Of a DNA stretch of 64,000 nucleotides, positions 1 through 12,051 are shown piece by piece. How positions within the stretch are numbered: the stretch's first letter is position 1; the number at the start of each line of letters is the position of its first letter. The notes below the pieces were generated by a model, which was not told where the DNA came from, did not search any database, and was given only the letters and a program-made list of their open reading frames with translations. Origin of the DNA: Nocardioides sp. dk884 (GTDB taxonomy: Bacteria > Actinomycetota > Actinomycetes > Propionibacteriales > Nocardioidaceae); NCBI RefSeq assembly GCF_009557055.1, contig NZ_CP045649.1, positions 3,819,501-3,883,500 of the forward strand, in the 5' to 3' direction. A program made the translations under genes and the position numbers.

Positions 1-870
1 GCCCCCGAGGACCCGTCGGCCCAGGCGCTGCGCACGCTGCTCGACGACGGGTACGACGCCGACCTGAGCACCGCCTCGGCGCTGGAGGAGTCCGCCGAGC
101 TGCTGCGCTCGAGCTACGGCTGGTCCCCTGCGGACCTGGAGTGGGAGCTGCTCGCGCAGGCCGAGGACGGCGTGCTGGTGGTCGCCGCCCTGGGCGAGGA
201 CGCCGACGTCGACGACCTCGCCGACCGGCTCGCCGACCTGGGCTACGAGCGCCCCGAGGAGGAGGACGGTGTGTGGCACGGCGGCGAGGAGCTGGTCGCC
301 ACCATCTCCGCGGAGACCGGCGAGACCGGCTCCCCCGTGCTCCAGTACGTCGCGCTCGACGCCGACGCCGGCCTGGTCCGCACCAGTGACAACGCGGCCC
401 ACCTCGAGGGGGTGCTGGCCGGCGACCTCGGCGCCCCCGAGGAGCTCGACGAGGTGGTCGGCGCCGCCGGGGACGTGCTCACCGCGGCCGTCTACACCGG
501 GCGGCACACCTGCACGGCGCTGGCGATGAGCCAGGCCGACGAGGTCGACCAGGCCAGCGCCGACCGGCTGGTCGAGGAGGCCGGCCGGATCAGCCCGGTG
601 CGCGCCTTCGCGATGGCGGTGCACCCCGGGCGCGACCTGGTGGTGGCGATGTCCTTCGAGGACGACGAGCGCGCCCGGCGCAACGCCGACGCCCGCGCGG
701 TGCTCGCCGCGGGGCCGGCGCCGGGCCAGGGCGGCACCTTCGCCGAGCGCTTCGAGCTCGGGCAGGTCAGCGCCGACGGCACCCTGGTGCGCCTCGACCT
801 CGAGCCCGTGGACGGCGCCGCCGTCTTCTCCGACCTCAGCACCGGCCCGGTCCTGTTCGCCACCTGCTGA
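1..870 (+). CDS. Hypothetical protein, 5' end outside the window
   Basis: The reading frame is open from base 1 to the TGA at 868-870, giving 289 codons with no start in view, so the N-terminus lies upstream. An internal ATG at 172 could be proposed as a start, but the same frame continues upstream with the same codon bias (residues SAELLRSSYGW and onward), so I treat it as a partial gene. The protein is strongly acidic (many Asp and Glu), has few Lys, and shows no membrane segment or catalytic motif I recognise. It points away from the copper operon, whose last gene ends 34 bp beyond it on the other strand, so the two are convergent. Function unknown. Confidence 0.75.
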   Translation, partial: APEDPSAQALRTLLDDGYDADLSTASALEESAELLRSSYGWSPADLEWELLAQAEDGVLVVAALGEDADVDDLADRLADLGYERPEEEDGVWHGGEELVATISAETGETGSPVLQYVALDADAGLVRTSDNAAHLEGVLAGDLGAPEELDEVVGAAGDVLTAAVYTGRHTCTALAMSQADEVDQASADRLVEEAGRISPVRAFAMAVHPGRDLVVAMSFEDDERARRNADARAVLAAGPAPGQGGTFAERFELGQVSADGTLVRLDLEPVDGAAVFSDLSTGPVLFATC

Positions 871-904
871 CCCCCACCTGCGGACCCGCGGCGGGACGGC
901 GGGC

Positions 905-3187
905 TCAGCGGAAGCGCCGCAGCCGCAGGCTGTTGGAGACCACGAACACCGACGACAGCGCCATCGCCGCCCCGGCCAGCATCGGGGTGAGCAACCCCGC
1001 CGCGGCCAGCGGCAGCGCGGCGACGTTGTAGCCGAACGCCCAGAACAGGTTGCCCCGGATCGTGGCCAGCGTGCGCCGCGAGAGCCGCACCGCATCGGCG
1101 GCCACCCGCAGGTCGCCGCGCACCAGGGTCAGGTCGCTGGCCTCGATGGCGATGTCGGTGCCGGTGCCCATCGCGATGCCGAGGTCGGCCTGGGCCAGCG
1201 CGGCCGCGTCGTTGACGCCGTCGCCGACCATCGCCACGACCCGGCCCTGCTCCTGCAGGCGTCGTACGACGTCGACCTTGTCGGCCGGGAGCACGTCGGC
1301 GATCACCTCGTCGATCCCGACGGCGTCGGCGACGGCGCGGGCGCTCTGCTCGTGATCGCCGGTGAGCAGCAACGGGCGCAGCCCCAGGCGGCGCAGCTCG
1401 GCGACTGCCTCGGCGGAGGTCTCCTTGACCTCGTCGGAGACGACCAGCACCCCGCGGGCGCGGCCCTCCCAGCCGACCACGACCGGGGTGCGGCCGGCGG
1501 CGCGGGCCCGGTCCAGCGCGGCCTCCAGGGTCGCGGGCACCTCGAGCCCGCGCTCGGCGAGCAGCGCGGGCCGTCCGACGACCACCTCGCGCCCGGCCAC
1601 CGTGCCGCTGACCCCGAGCCCGGGGACGTTGGCGAAGCCCTCCACCGCCGGCAGCGGCCCCTCGGCGCCGGCCACCACGGCCCGCGCGATCGGGTGCTCC
1701 GAGCCCGACTCCAGCGCGGCGGCGGTACGGCGTACCTCCTCCTCGGCGGCCCCGTCGGCGACCACCTCGACCAGGGCCATGACGCCGGTGGTGACGGTCC
1801 CGGTCTTGTCGAGCACGACGGTGTCGACCTGGCGGGTGGACTCCAGCACCTCCGGCCCGCGGATCAGGATGCCGAGCTGGGCGCCCCGGCCGGTGCCGAC
1901 CAGCAGCGCAGTGGGCGTGGCCAGGCCGAGCGCGCACGGGCAGGCGATGATCAGCACCGCCACGGCGGCGGTGAACGCCGCGGAGGTCGCGACGCCGGTG
2001 CCGAGCCAGAAGCCGAGGGTGGCGACGGACAGCGCGATCACGACCGGAACGAAGACCCCGGAGACCCGGTCGGCCAGCCGCTGCACCGAGGCCTTGCCGG
2101 CCTGGGCCTCCTCGACCAGCCGGGCCATCTGGGCCAGCTGGGTGTCGCTGCCGACCCGGGTGGCGCGGACGACGAGGCGCCCGCCGGCGTTGACGCAGCC
2201 GCCGACGACCTCATCGCCCGGACCGACCTCGACCGGCACCGGCTCGCCGGTGAGCATCGAGGCGTCGATGGCGGAGGTGCCGGACTCCACGACGCCGTCG
2301 GTGGCGAGCTTCTCGCCGGGGCGCACCACGAACCGGGTGCCGACGCTCAGCTCCTCGGCCGGCACCCGCACCTCGGTCTCGGCGCCCGGCGCGCCGCGCA
2401 GCACCGCGACGTCCTTGGCGCCCAGGTCGAGCAGCGCGCGCAGCGCGGCGCCGGCGCGGCGCTTGGAGCGCTTCTCGAACCAGCGCCCGGCAAGCAGGAA
2501 GGTGGTCACCCCGGTGGCCGCCTCGAGGTAGATGTTGCCCATCCCGTCGGTGCGCTCCACGGCGATCCGGAACGGGTGGGTCATGCCGATCTCGCCGGCG
2601 CTGCCCCACACCAGCGCGACCACCGACCAGGTGTACGCCGCGATCACGCCGACCGAGACCAGGGTGTCCATGGTGGTGGACCCGTGGCGCAGGTTGGCCC
2701 AGGCTGCGCGGTGGAAGGGCCACGCGCCCCACACCGCGACCGGGGAGGCGAGGGTCAGCGAGATCCACTGCCAGCCGTCGAACTGCCAGGCCGGCACCAT
2801 CGCCAGCGCGACCACCGGCACGGTGAGCAGCGCGGAGACGACCAACCGCTGGCGCAGCGAGGCGAGCTCGCGCTCGGCGGGGTCCTCGTTCGCGGCGGCG
2901 CCCGCGTCGGAGCCGCGGGAGGCGACCTGCGGCACGGTCGCGGAGTAGCCGGCCGCCTCGACGGTCGCGAGCAGCACGTCGGTGCCGACCGAGGGCGGGT
3001 GCGTGACCCGCGCCTTCTCGGTGGCGTAGTTGACCGTCGCGGTGACGCCGTCGAGCTTGTTGAGCTTGCGCTCGATGCGGTTCGCGCACGACGCACAGGT
3101 CATCCCCGTGATCGCCAGCTCGGTGTCGGTGCTCGGCAGGTCAGTGCCCGTGCCCGGAGTCGTCGTGGTGGGGCTGCTCGGACCCAT
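905..3187 (-). CDS. copA: Copper-translocating P1B-type ATPase
   Basis: Exports Cu(I) across the cytoplasmic membrane at the cost of ATP. The 760-residue protein starts with a heavy-metal-associated domain (GMTCASC at 28-34, Cys31 and Cys34). It has the transmembrane metal site [10 protein letters not shown], the phosphorylated Asp in DKTGTVT, the SEHPIA nucleotide-binding motif and the GDGVND hinge, all expected of CopA. Length is normal for the family. The ATG at 3187 has a very good Shine-Dalgarno sequence (AAGGAGG, 5 nt spacer) inside the end of the upstream His-rich gene, so a 47-bp overlap is accepted. It is the last gene of the csoR-copZ-His-rich-copA operon, so copper-responsive control by CsoR is likely. 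Confidence 0.95.
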   Translation of the reverse strand: MGPSSPTTTTPGTGTDLPSTDTELAITGMTCASCANRIERKLNKLDGVTATVNYATEKARVTHPPSVGTDVLLATVEAAGYSATVPQVASRGSDAGAAANEDPAERELASLRQRLVVSALLTVPVVALAMVPAWQFDGWQWISLTLASPVAVWGAWPFHRAAWANLRHGSTTMDTLVSVGVIAAYTWSVVALVWGSAGEIGMTHPFRIAVERTDGMGNIYLEAATGVTTFLLAGRWFEKRSKRRAGAALRALLDLGAKDVAVLRGAPGAETEVRVPAEELSVGTRFVVRPGEKLATDGVVESGTSAIDASMLTGEPVPVEVGPGDEVVGGCVNAGGRLVVRATRVGSDTQLAQMARLVEEAQAGKASVQRLADRVSGVFVPVVIALSVATLGFWLGTGVATSAAFTAAVAVLIIACPCALGLATPTALLVGTGRGAQLGILIRGPEVLESTRQVDTVVLDKTGTVTTGVMALVEVVADGAAEEEVRRTAAALESGSEHPIARAVVAGAEGPLPAVEGFANVPGLGVSGTVAGREVVVGRPALLAERGLEVPATLEAALDRARAAGRTPVVVGWEGRARGVLVVSDEVKETSAEAVAELRRLGLRPLLLTGDHEQSARAVADAVGIDEVIADVLPADKVDVVRRLQEQGRVVAMVGDGVNDAAALAQADLGIAMGTGTDIAIEASDLTLVRGDLRVAADAVRLSRRTLATIRGNLFWAFGYNVAALPLAAAGLLTPMLAGAAMALSSVFVVSNSLRLRRFR

Positions 3188-4100
3188 CGGGTCCTCCTTC
3201 CGTGCCGACGCTCACCGTGAACACCGCGGTGTGCACGACGCCGGCGTGCTTGAAGTCCAGGAAGAGGCGGTAGCGGCCCGCGCTCGGGAACGTGGTGTCG
3301 AACGTGATCCCCGGCCCGGAGCTCTCGACGTCGGCGGGGTGCGCGTGCAGGTAGCCCAGGTCGCCCTCGCGCAGCACCACCAGGTGTCCGTGCGCGCCGA
3401 GGTACGGCTGCAGGTCGCGCACGCCCGCGCCGTCGCGGGAGACCGTGAGGCTCACCGGGGCCTCGCGACCCACCGGCAGCGCACCGTCCAGCGTCACCTC
3501 GTAGCCGTCGACCCGGTCGCGGCGCGTGTCGGCGCCGAGCCGCTCCGGGGTGTAGTCGCCGCCGACCAGCAGGTCGGCTCCGAGCACCAGCGGCCCGCCG
3601 CCGGTCGGGGTGAAGTCGGCCAGCACCCGCCAGGCGCCCGTGGTCAGGTCCACCGGGACCGTCCAGGTGCCGTCGGCGCGCAGCCGCGGGTGGACGTGCT
3701 GGAAGCCGGTGAGGTCGCGGCGCACCACGATCAGGTGCAGGTCGCGCTCGTGCGCCTCGTCGTACGCCGTGACCGGCTCGCCGTCGGCGTCGGTCACGGT
3801 GAAGGCGAGCTGCTGGCGACCCGGCGACGTGATCGGCTCGGCGAGCACCAGGGTGTGCCCGTCGGCGCTCACCGCGAGCCCGGCGACCGCGGCCTGTGCG
3901 CTCGTGGCGTCGCCGCTGCCGTGCTCGTCCCCGTGGTCGCCGCCGTGGGCCGCGTCCTCCGCGTCCTCGGCGTGGCCGTGCCCGGCGGACCGGGCGGGCT
4001 CGTCCTCCCAGGGACCGACCGCCGTACCCACGCCGAGGGCGAGGCCGAAGACGACGGCGAGGGCGGCGACGAAGGCGCCGATGCGGGCCGGGGTGCTCAT
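3141..4100 (-). CDS. His-rich exported protein of the copper operon
   Basis: A 319-residue protein with an N-terminal hydrophobic segment (about residues 8-30) acting as signal peptide or membrane anchor. A His/Asp/Glu-rich stretch follows ([20 protein letters not shown]), and the C-terminus is again His-rich ([10 protein letters not shown]). Between them lies a beta-rich extracytoplasmic region with scattered His (FQHVHP, GYLHAHP). The start overlaps the copZ stop by ATGA, indicating translational coupling, and its 3' end overlaps the copA start. Position and histidines suggest it buffers or delivers copper outside the membrane. That role is inference; I know proteins of this layout from actinobacterial copper clusters but not a biochemical assignment. 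Confidence 0.85.
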   Translation of the reverse strand: MSTPARIGAFVAALAVVFGLALGVGTAVGPWEDEPARSAGHGHAEDAEDAAHGGDHGDEHGSGDATSAQAAVAGLAVSADGHTLVLAEPITSPGRQQLAFTVTDADGEPVTAYDEAHERDLHLIVVRRDLTGFQHVHPRLRADGTWTVPVDLTTGAWRVLADFTPTGGGPLVLGADLLVGGDYTPERLGADTRRDRVDGYEVTLDGALPVGREAPVSLTVSRDGAGVRDLQPYLGAHGHLVVLREGDLGYLHAHPADVESSGPGITFDTTFPSAGRYRLFLDFKHAGVVHTAVFTVSVGTEGGPDGSEQPHHDDSGHGH

Positions 4101-4303
4101 GTCAGCGCGTAGCCGGCCTCCTCGACCGCGGCCGCGACGGCGGCCCGGTCGAGCGGTGCGTCGCTGGTGACGACGACCTCGCCGGTCTGGTGGTGGGCCT
4201 CGACCGCGGTGACGCCGGGGAGCTCGGAGATCTCCTCGCGCACCGAGGCCTCACAGTGCCCGCAGGTCATGCCGGTCACGGTCCAGGTGGTGGTCTCGCT
4301 CAT
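4097..4303 (-). CDS. copZ: Copper chaperone, heavy-metal-associated domain
   Basis: A 68-residue single-domain protein with the Cu(I)-binding loop GMTCGHC (Cys14 and Cys17) and the beta-alpha-beta-beta-alpha-beta pattern of the CopZ/Atx1 fold. It should carry Cu(I) in the cytoplasm, to CopA for export and to CsoR as a signal. It lies between csoR and the His-rich gene, with 30 bp to csoR and an ATGA overlap to the next gene. The gap from csoR contains a purine-rich GAGGAGCACCCGAC before the ATG as ribosome binding site. Length is typical of the family. Confidence 0.93.
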   Translation of the reverse strand: MSETTTWTVTGMTCGHCEASVREEISELPGVTAVEAHHQTGEVVVTSDAPLDRAAVAAAVEEAGYALT

Positions 4304-4333
4304 GTCGGGTGCTCCTCGTGAAGATGTGGGGGT

Positions 4334-4633
4334 TCAGGACCGGACCAGGCGCCGGATCGCGTCGACGGCCTCGCCGACCTTCTCGCGTGCCTCGTCGTCG
4401 CCCTGGCGGGCGGCGTCGACGACGCAGTGGTTCAGGTGCTCCTCGAGCAGGCTCACCGAGACGGCCTGGAGGGCCTTCGTCATCGCCGCGACCTGGGTGA
4501 GGATGTCGATGCAGTACTGCTCCTCCTCGACCATGCGCTGCAGGCCACGGGCCTGGCCCTCGATGCGGCGCAGGCGCTTCAGGTGGTCGTCCTTGTGCTG
4601 GATGTACCCGTGCTGGTGCGGTCCGTGGTCCAT
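4334..4633 (-). CDS. csoR: CsoR-family copper-sensing repressor
   Basis: A 99-residue all-helical DUF156 repressor that leaves DNA when Cu(I) binds. The three copper ligands of CsoR are present with the right spacing: Cys41, His66 and Cys70 (differences of 25 and 4, as in the Mycobacterium tuberculosis protein Cys36-His61-Cys65). The N-terminus is His-rich (HGPHQHGYIQH). It is the first gene of the copper operon and its ATG lies only 9 bp from a palindromic operator, which implies autoregulation of the whole operon. The Cys-His-Cys set separates it from RcnR- and FrmR-type relatives. Confidence 0.94.
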   Translation of the reverse strand: MDHGPHQHGYIQHKDDHLKRLRRIEGQARGLQRMVEEEQYCIDILTQVAAMTKALQAVSVSLLEEHLNHCVVDAARQGDDEAREKVGEAVDAIRRLVRS

Positions 4634-4642
4634 ACCTCGAAC

Positions 4643-4659
4643 ATACCCCTACGGGGTAT
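4643..4659 (-). promoter_or_regulatory. CsoR operator palindrome of the copper operon
   Basis: The sequence atacccctacggggtat has 7-bp perfect arms (ATACCCC/GGGGTAT) around a 3-bp centre, matching the GC-tract palindrome that CsoR proteins bind. It sits just before the csoR start codon, where repressor binding would block transcription of csoR, copZ, the His-rich gene and copA. No second copy was seen in the window. Confidence 0.85.
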
Positions 4660-4696
4660 GGGTCTCAAGGTCGCTCCGGTCGGCTGCGAAATGGGC

Positions 4697-4732
4697 GCAG
4701 GCCCCCGTGCTCGTGAGAGCGAGGGGGCCTGC
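4697..4732 (-). terminator. Hairpin after the 49-residue gene
   Basis: Perfect 10-bp outer arms (GCAGGCCCCC/GGGGGCCTGC) plus an inner GCTC/GAGC stem with a GTGA loop. It lies directly downstream of the small minus-strand gene ending at 4753 and upstream of the csoR operator. There is no T-tract, as is common in high-GC actinobacteria. Confidence 0.7.
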
Positions 4733-4752
4733 GGCACCGGGCGAGGGGGCGC

Positions 4753-4902
4753 TCAGTCGTCGTGGATCCCGAGGATCGTGTCGATCTGGTCGTCGCTCAG
4801 GTGGTCCTCGGACTCGCTGGCGGCGATGATCAGGTTGGTGGTGAGCTCGACCTCGCCGAGCAGGTCGGAGTCCTCGAGCGTGACGTCGAACTGATCGCGC
4901 AC
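4753..4902 (-). CDS. Small acidic protein, unknown function
   Basis: A 49-residue protein from a GTG at 4902 that is preceded by GGAGGAGGACTC, a very strong ribosome binding site. An ATG at 4950 in the same frame would add 16 residues but lacks such a site. The sequence (VRDQFDVTLEDSDLLGEVEL at the start, LSDDQIDTILGI near the end) is rich in Asp, Glu and Leu, with no Cys and no membrane segment. It is monocistronic, with a hairpin terminator on one side and the cspA terminator region on the other. I do not recognise a family. Confidence 0.7.
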   Translation of the reverse strand: MRDQFDVTLEDSDLLGEVELTTNLIIAASESEDHLSDDQIDTILGIHDD

Positions 4903-5047
4903 GAGTCCTCCTCCTTCGGCGTGGTCGGGATCGAGCGGGCGGTGCTCCATCCGCTGCTCCTTCCCCGGTCGGCGGCACCACCAAACCGGGCGCCGGTCAA
5001 TCTGATGAAGTTCTCACCCATTCTTGCCAGGGTGCGCCCACAACGGA

Positions 5048-5081
5048 CACGAGGCCCCACCCGTGAGGGTGGGGCCTCGTG
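5048..5081 (-). terminator. Rho-independent type hairpin after cspA
   Basis: A perfect 15-bp stem (CACGAGGCCCCACCC and its complement) with a GTGA tetraloop, 36 bp past the cspA stop. Its rc-strand tail has no T run. The same GTGA loop is used in the hairpin at 4697-4732. Confidence 0.85.
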
Positions 5082-5116
5082 CGCAAAGCCCTGTCGAGAC
5101 AGGTGCCGACCAGAGG

Positions 5117-5320
5117 TCAGACCGCGCGGACGTTCTCCGCCTGCGGGCCCTTGGGACCCTGGGTGACGTCGAACTCGACCTTCTGGTTCTCGTCGAGGGA
5201 CTTGTAGCCCTGGGTCTGGATGGCCGAGTAGTGCACGAAAACGTCGTCGCCGCCGTCCTCCTGCGCGATGAAGCCGAAGCCCTTCTCAGCGTTGAACCAC
5301 TTCACAGTGCCTTGAGCCAT
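5117..5320 (-). CDS. cspA: Cold-shock protein, CspA family
   Basis: A 67-residue single cold-shock domain: an RNA chaperone that binds single-stranded nucleic acid through RNP1 (KGFGFI) and RNP2 (VFVHYSAI). It begins [18 protein letters not shown], which is canonical. An AAGGAG lies 10 nt before the ATG. The message probably has a long leader of about 160 nt (see the promoter entry upstream), as cspA messages often do, where leader folding controls translation by temperature. Length and motifs leave little doubt about the family; whether it is cold-induced or constitutive cannot be told from the sequence. Confidence 0.95.
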   Translation of the reverse strand: MAQGTVKWFNAEKGFGFIAQEDGGDDVFVHYSAIQTQGYKSLDENQKVEFDVTQGPKGPQAENVRAV

Positions 5321-5558
5321 GGTGCTGGTACTCCTTGTCAGAACGAGAAGCCGTCACTTCGACGACTCCGCATCAGATGCGGTGACACGTCGCTCCGACC
5401 CGTGGTGGACCACTAAGAAGAAACGCCGTTGGATCACAAACTCCGCGGGCGTCAGACCTGCTGGAACTTGCACCTGTTGCAGACAGAACAGTACCAAGAG
5501 AAGCGCAAAAGCAAACCTCCCCCGGGGGAGGAGTTCTGATCGGTTCGCGAACGCTGCG
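5321..5558 (-). promoter_or_regulatory. Long leader and promoter region of cspA
   Basis: This stretch has no gene and is less GC-rich than its surroundings. On the minus strand TTGCTT (5514-5509) and TACTGT (5493-5488) with a 15-nt spacer form a plausible promoter, giving a leader of about 160 nt. The leader contains a 7-bp hairpin (ccgcatcagatgcgg, 5368-5382) nested in a GTCAC/GTGAC stem. A perfect 16-bp palindrome cctcccccgggggagg (5516-5531) abuts the -35 element and could be an operator, or a terminator for the kinase gene transcribed from beyond 5559. Confidence 0.5.
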
Positions 5559-8828
<3,270 letters not shown>

Positions 8829-8917
8829 GTGAGGAATGCTGCCGTATGGGGGGACCCTGGGGTTACCGTCTTGCCAGCACGACTCCCGACGTCACAAATG
8901 GACCGGAGGACCACTCA

Positions 8918-9688
8918 GTGCAGCGACACCAGCTTCTCGCCAGGCTCCATGAGCTCCTGCAACCACGCACCTACTTCGAGATCGGGGTGCGCAAGGGGCG
9001 CAGCCTGACCCTGTCGCGTGTCCCGAGCGTGGGGGTGGACCCGTTCTTCGTCCTCACCCACGAGCTGCACTGCGACGTGCACCTGGTGCGCACGACGAGC
9101 GATGAGTTCTTCGCCCGCCGCCACCCGTTCGCGCACTTCCCCGAGCCGGTCGTCGACCTCGCCTTCATCGACGGCATGCACCTGTCGGAGTTCGCGCTGC
9201 GCGACCTGATCAACACCGAGCGCCACTGCCACCCCTCGAGCGTGATCGTCATCGACGACATGCTGCCGCGCAGCGTGGTCGAGGCCGGTCGCGGACGCGT
9301 CGGCAGCGCCGACGGCGGCGCCTGGGCCGGCGACGTCTTCAAGATCGTCGACGTGCTGCGCGAGCGCCGCCCCGACCTGGTCGTCGTGGAGCTGGACACC
9401 AAGCCCACCGGCACCGTGGTGGTGCTGCTGCCCGACCCGAGCGACACCTCCCTCGCCGCGGCGTACGACGAGGTGGTCGGCGACCTGGTCACCCCGGACC
9501 CGCAGGAGGTCCCCGAGCGGGTGCTGACCCGCAAGGGCGCGATGGACCCGGTGGCGTTCCTCGCGGCGCCGATCTGGGATGAGCTGCGCGCGGCCCGACG
9601 ACTCGGCGTCCCCGACGCCCGCCAGCGGGTGCGCAACGCGTACGCCGCGGCCGGCCTGCTCCCGAGCACCGCGGCGGTGGCCCGATGA
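8918..9688 (+). CDS. Class I SAM-dependent methyltransferase-like protein
   Basis: A 256-residue protein from a GTG at 8918 with GGAGG eight nt upstream; longer versions starting at 8846 have no ribosome binding site. The motif TYFEIGVRKGRSL (about 18-30) is the SAM-binding motif I of Methyltransf_24-type enzymes. VVDLAFIDGMHLSEFALRDL and VIVIDDMLPR supply the acidic residues common to cephalosporin-hydroxylase and sugar or lipid methyltransferase relatives. It is the first gene of a run of three overlapping genes ending with a GT61 glycosyltransferase. The substrate is therefore probably a glycan or glycolipid (inference). Confidence 0.8.
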   Translation: MQRHQLLARLHELLQPRTYFEIGVRKGRSLTLSRVPSVGVDPFFVLTHELHCDVHLVRTTSDEFFARRHPFAHFPEPVVDLAFIDGMHLSEFALRDLINTERHCHPSSVIVIDDMLPRSVVEAGRGRVGSADGGAWAGDVFKIVDVLRERRPDLVVVELDTKPTGTVVVLLPDPSDTSLAAAYDEVVGDLVTPDPQEVPERVLTRKGAMDPVAFLAAPIWDELRAARRLGVPDARQRVRNAYAAAGLLPSTAAVAR

Positions 9689-10206
9689 GCGCCCGCGGAG
9701 CCCTCGAGGTCGACGAGCTGACCAGCTGGGCGCGCCGCCGCGACGAGGGCATCGAGGTCTCGGTGCGCCTGCCCGGCACCCGCCTGCAGCCCGGTCCGGT
9801 CCAGGTGCGCCTGGTCGCCGGCGACGCGCGGCGCCGCAGCGACGGCACCGCCCGTGCCGACGGCGACGACACGGTGCTCGACTTCCGCGTCGACCAGGAG
9901 CGCCTCGGCCCCCGCGCCTGGCAGATCACGGTGCGCAGCGGCGAGGAGCCGTTCCGCCGGGTGCGTGCCCGGCTGCTCGCGGTGGCCGACCAGCCGGTGG
10001 CGCTGCTGCCCGGTCCCGCCCCGGCGACCGTGCACGCCGCTCCGCGCCCGCACGCCCCCCAGGTCCCGCAGACCCGGCTGCGTCGCGTGGTCGCGACGCT
10101 CCCGCCACCGGTGCGCAGCCGACTGATCCAGGTGCGCGACACCGCCCGCCAGGGCGTCCGGGCCGCCCGCGGGCTGCGCGAGCGATCAGCCGGCGGCGCC
10201 CGATGA
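9685..10206 (+). CDS. Hypothetical protein between methyltransferase and glycosyltransferase
   Basis: A 173-residue protein whose ATG overlaps the preceding stop (ATGA), and whose own stop overlaps the next start the same way. The first 100 residues look like a beta-sandwich (alternating charged and hydrophobic residues, as in EGIEVSVRLPGTRLQPGPV). A Pro/His linker (APRPHAPQVPQT) follows, then a basic amphipathic tail (RSRLIQVRDTARQGVRAARG). No catalytic motif, signal peptide or membrane segment. Tight coupling implies a stoichiometric partner of the enzymes on both sides, perhaps a carbohydrate-binding or scaffold protein; that is inference only. Confidence 0.75.
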   Translation: MSARGALEVDELTSWARRRDEGIEVSVRLPGTRLQPGPVQVRLVAGDARRRSDGTARADGDDTVLDFRVDQERLGPRAWQITVRSGEEPFRRVRARLLAVADQPVALLPGPAPATVHAAPRPHAPQVPQTRLRRVVATLPPPVRSRLIQVRDTARQGVRAARGLRERSAGGAR

Positions 10207-11909
10207 GCCTCCCCGGGGAGGCCGACGGGTCGCACCCGCTGGTCGCCGAGGGCGACCCGCTGCTCGAGCCGCTGGCCGCGCTCCTGCCGACGGAGATCCG
10301 ACGCGGCTCGGCCGTGATCACCGACGCCACCCGCCGCGAGCGGGCCGCGCACTGGCGGGTCCGCCTCGACACCGACCGCGGCGGCGCGCGGCTCATCGAG
10401 GTCGACGACGAGACCACACCGGAGACCCTCAGCGAGCAGCTGGTCCCCCACGGCTCCTGCGACGTGCTCGTCGTGGTGCTCGCCCCCGAGACCGTCACCC
10501 GGCTCTTCGGCAGCCACCGCCAGCTGGTGCGCCACACCTTCGCCCACGTGCGCCCGCTGGGCACCTTCCTGCTCGACGTCTCCGACGACCGGGCCGCCCA
10601 CGGCCGCGAGGCGCGCCTGGAGCGGATGCTGCGCTCGGTGCAGGAGTCGATGGACGACACCAGCCCCGCCGAGGAGGAGACGACGGGCGTGCTGTCCGTC
10701 GCGCGCGCCGCCCGGGAGCTGCACGACCTCGGCGACGTGATCGCGATCCGCAAGCGCGGCAAGCACGCCTACGCCGTCGGCGAGGGCGTGCCGCTGTCGC
10801 TGATCACCGGGCGCGAGCCGGGCACCTCGGTGACCGTGCTGGCCACCCGGCCCGGTGGCGTGCTCGACGTGCGCATGCACGAGTCGTCGTACGGCCCGAG
10901 CCGGGCGGAGCCGTGGCCCGACGCGCTGCCCTACCCGCCCGTGGAGCTGCGCCGCTACGAGGGCCCGCTGATCAGCCTGGGCGGGATGCGCCTGATCAGC
11001 GGCACCACCGTCCTGCCGGAGTCGTTTCGCTGGCCCCACCACCGCCCGCTCACCCACCCGCACCTGCGCTCGGTCGCGCCGGGGTTCCTGCGGGTGCCGC
11101 GGCGCGCCGGGACCGGCGTCCTCGACGGCGAGCACTACTACGTCGACTGCGTCTTCGACGGGCACTTCGGCCACCTCACCACCGAGGTCGTGTGCCGGTT
11201 CTGGGGCTGGGACGAGGCCAAGCGCCAGATCCCCGACCTCAAGGCCCTGGTCCACGTGCGTGAGCCCGGCCGCGGCAGGCTGGAGCGGATGCTGCTGACG
11301 GCCTACGGCATCGCCCCGGAGGACATCGTGGTCCTCGATCACCCGGTGCGCCTGCGCAGCGTCGTGGGCGCCTCGCCGATGTGGCACAACCAGGACCCCC
11401 ACCACGCCCACCCCGACATCGTCGACACCTGGCACCGGCTCACCGCGGGGCTGCTCGGGGACGCCTCACCGGGGCCCCACGAGCGCATCTTCGTCTCCCG
11501 CGGGCCGGGGCTGATCAACCGCCGCCCCTGCCGCAACCAGGCCGAGCTGGAGCGGTTCTTCGCCGACCGCGGCTTCCACGTCTTCTACCCCGAGGACCTG
11601 CCGATGGATGAGCAGGTCGCGCTGTTCGCGGGCGCCCGGGTGGTGGCGGGATTCGGCGGGTCGGCGATGTTCAACCTGATGCACTGCCAGCACCTCGCCT
11701 CGACGATCGTGATCAGCCACCACGGCTACGCCGCCCGCAACGAGCACCTCTTCACCTCGCTGCTCGGCGCCGACATCCACTACTTCTGGCAGGTCCCGGA
11801 GGTGGCGCCGCCCGAGCACGGCCGCACTCGGCCGTCCGACCGCTCGGGCTACACCTTCGACTTCGCCGGTCAGGGCGCCGACCTCGACCGCGTGGTCGCG
11901 GCGTCCTGA
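10203..11909 (+). CDS. Glycosyltransferase family 61 (DUF563) protein
   Basis: A 568-residue protein starting at the ATG that overlaps the upstream stop (ATGA). The frame is open much further upstream but that part duplicates other coding frames. The C-terminal half (about 300-540) carries GT61/DUF563 features: HYYVDCVFDGHFGHL, a middle IFVSRGPGLINRRPCRNQ segment, then FYPEDLPMDEQVALFAGARV and the FGGSAMFNLMHC motif near the nucleotide-sugar site. The N-terminal 200 residues are unlike known domains I can name. No membrane segment. It probably adds a sugar to a glycan or protein in concert with the upstream methyltransferase; donor and acceptor are unknown. Confidence 0.82.
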   Translation: MSLPGEADGSHPLVAEGDPLLEPLAALLPTEIRRGSAVITDATRRERAAHWRVRLDTDRGGARLIEVDDETTPETLSEQLVPHGSCDVLVVVLAPETVTRLFGSHRQLVRHTFAHVRPLGTFLLDVSDDRAAHGREARLERMLRSVQESMDDTSPAEEETTGVLSVARAARELHDLGDVIAIRKRGKHAYAVGEGVPLSLITGREPGTSVTVLATRPGGVLDVRMHESSYGPSRAEPWPDALPYPPVELRRYEGPLISLGGMRLISGTTVLPESFRWPHHRPLTHPHLRSVAPGFLRVPRRAGTGVLDGEHYYVDCVFDGHFGHLTTEVVCRFWGWDEAKRQIPDLKALVHVREPGRGRLERMLLTAYGIAPEDIVVLDHPVRLRSVVGASPMWHNQDPHHAHPDIVDTWHRLTAGLLGDASPGPHERIFVSRGPGLINRRPCRNQAELERFFADRGFHVFYPEDLPMDEQVALFAGARVVAGFGGSAMFNLMHCQHLASTIVISHHGYAARNEHLFTSLLGADIHYFWQVPEVAPPEHGRTRPSDRSGYTFDFAGQGADLDRVVAAS

Positions 11910-12051
11910 CCCGCCCCTGACGCCGTCCGTAACCGGGGCGGCAAGGTGTTCACACGCGCGACATCGACGAGGACGTCTGTTTACACACGGCGTTCCTAGC
12001 GTCCTCCCCAGGCACCGCGGACCTCCCCGCGTGCCTTCGGAAAGGAAGCAC

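Noticed and set aside
4900..4950. ATG at 4950 as start of the small acidic protein
   Set aside because: GTG at 4902 has GGAGGAGGACTC in front, while the ATG lacks a comparable site.
9579..10202. N-terminal extension of the GT61 glycosyltransferase
   Set aside because: The frame overlaps the middle gene of the trio, and the ATG at 10203 is the coupled start.
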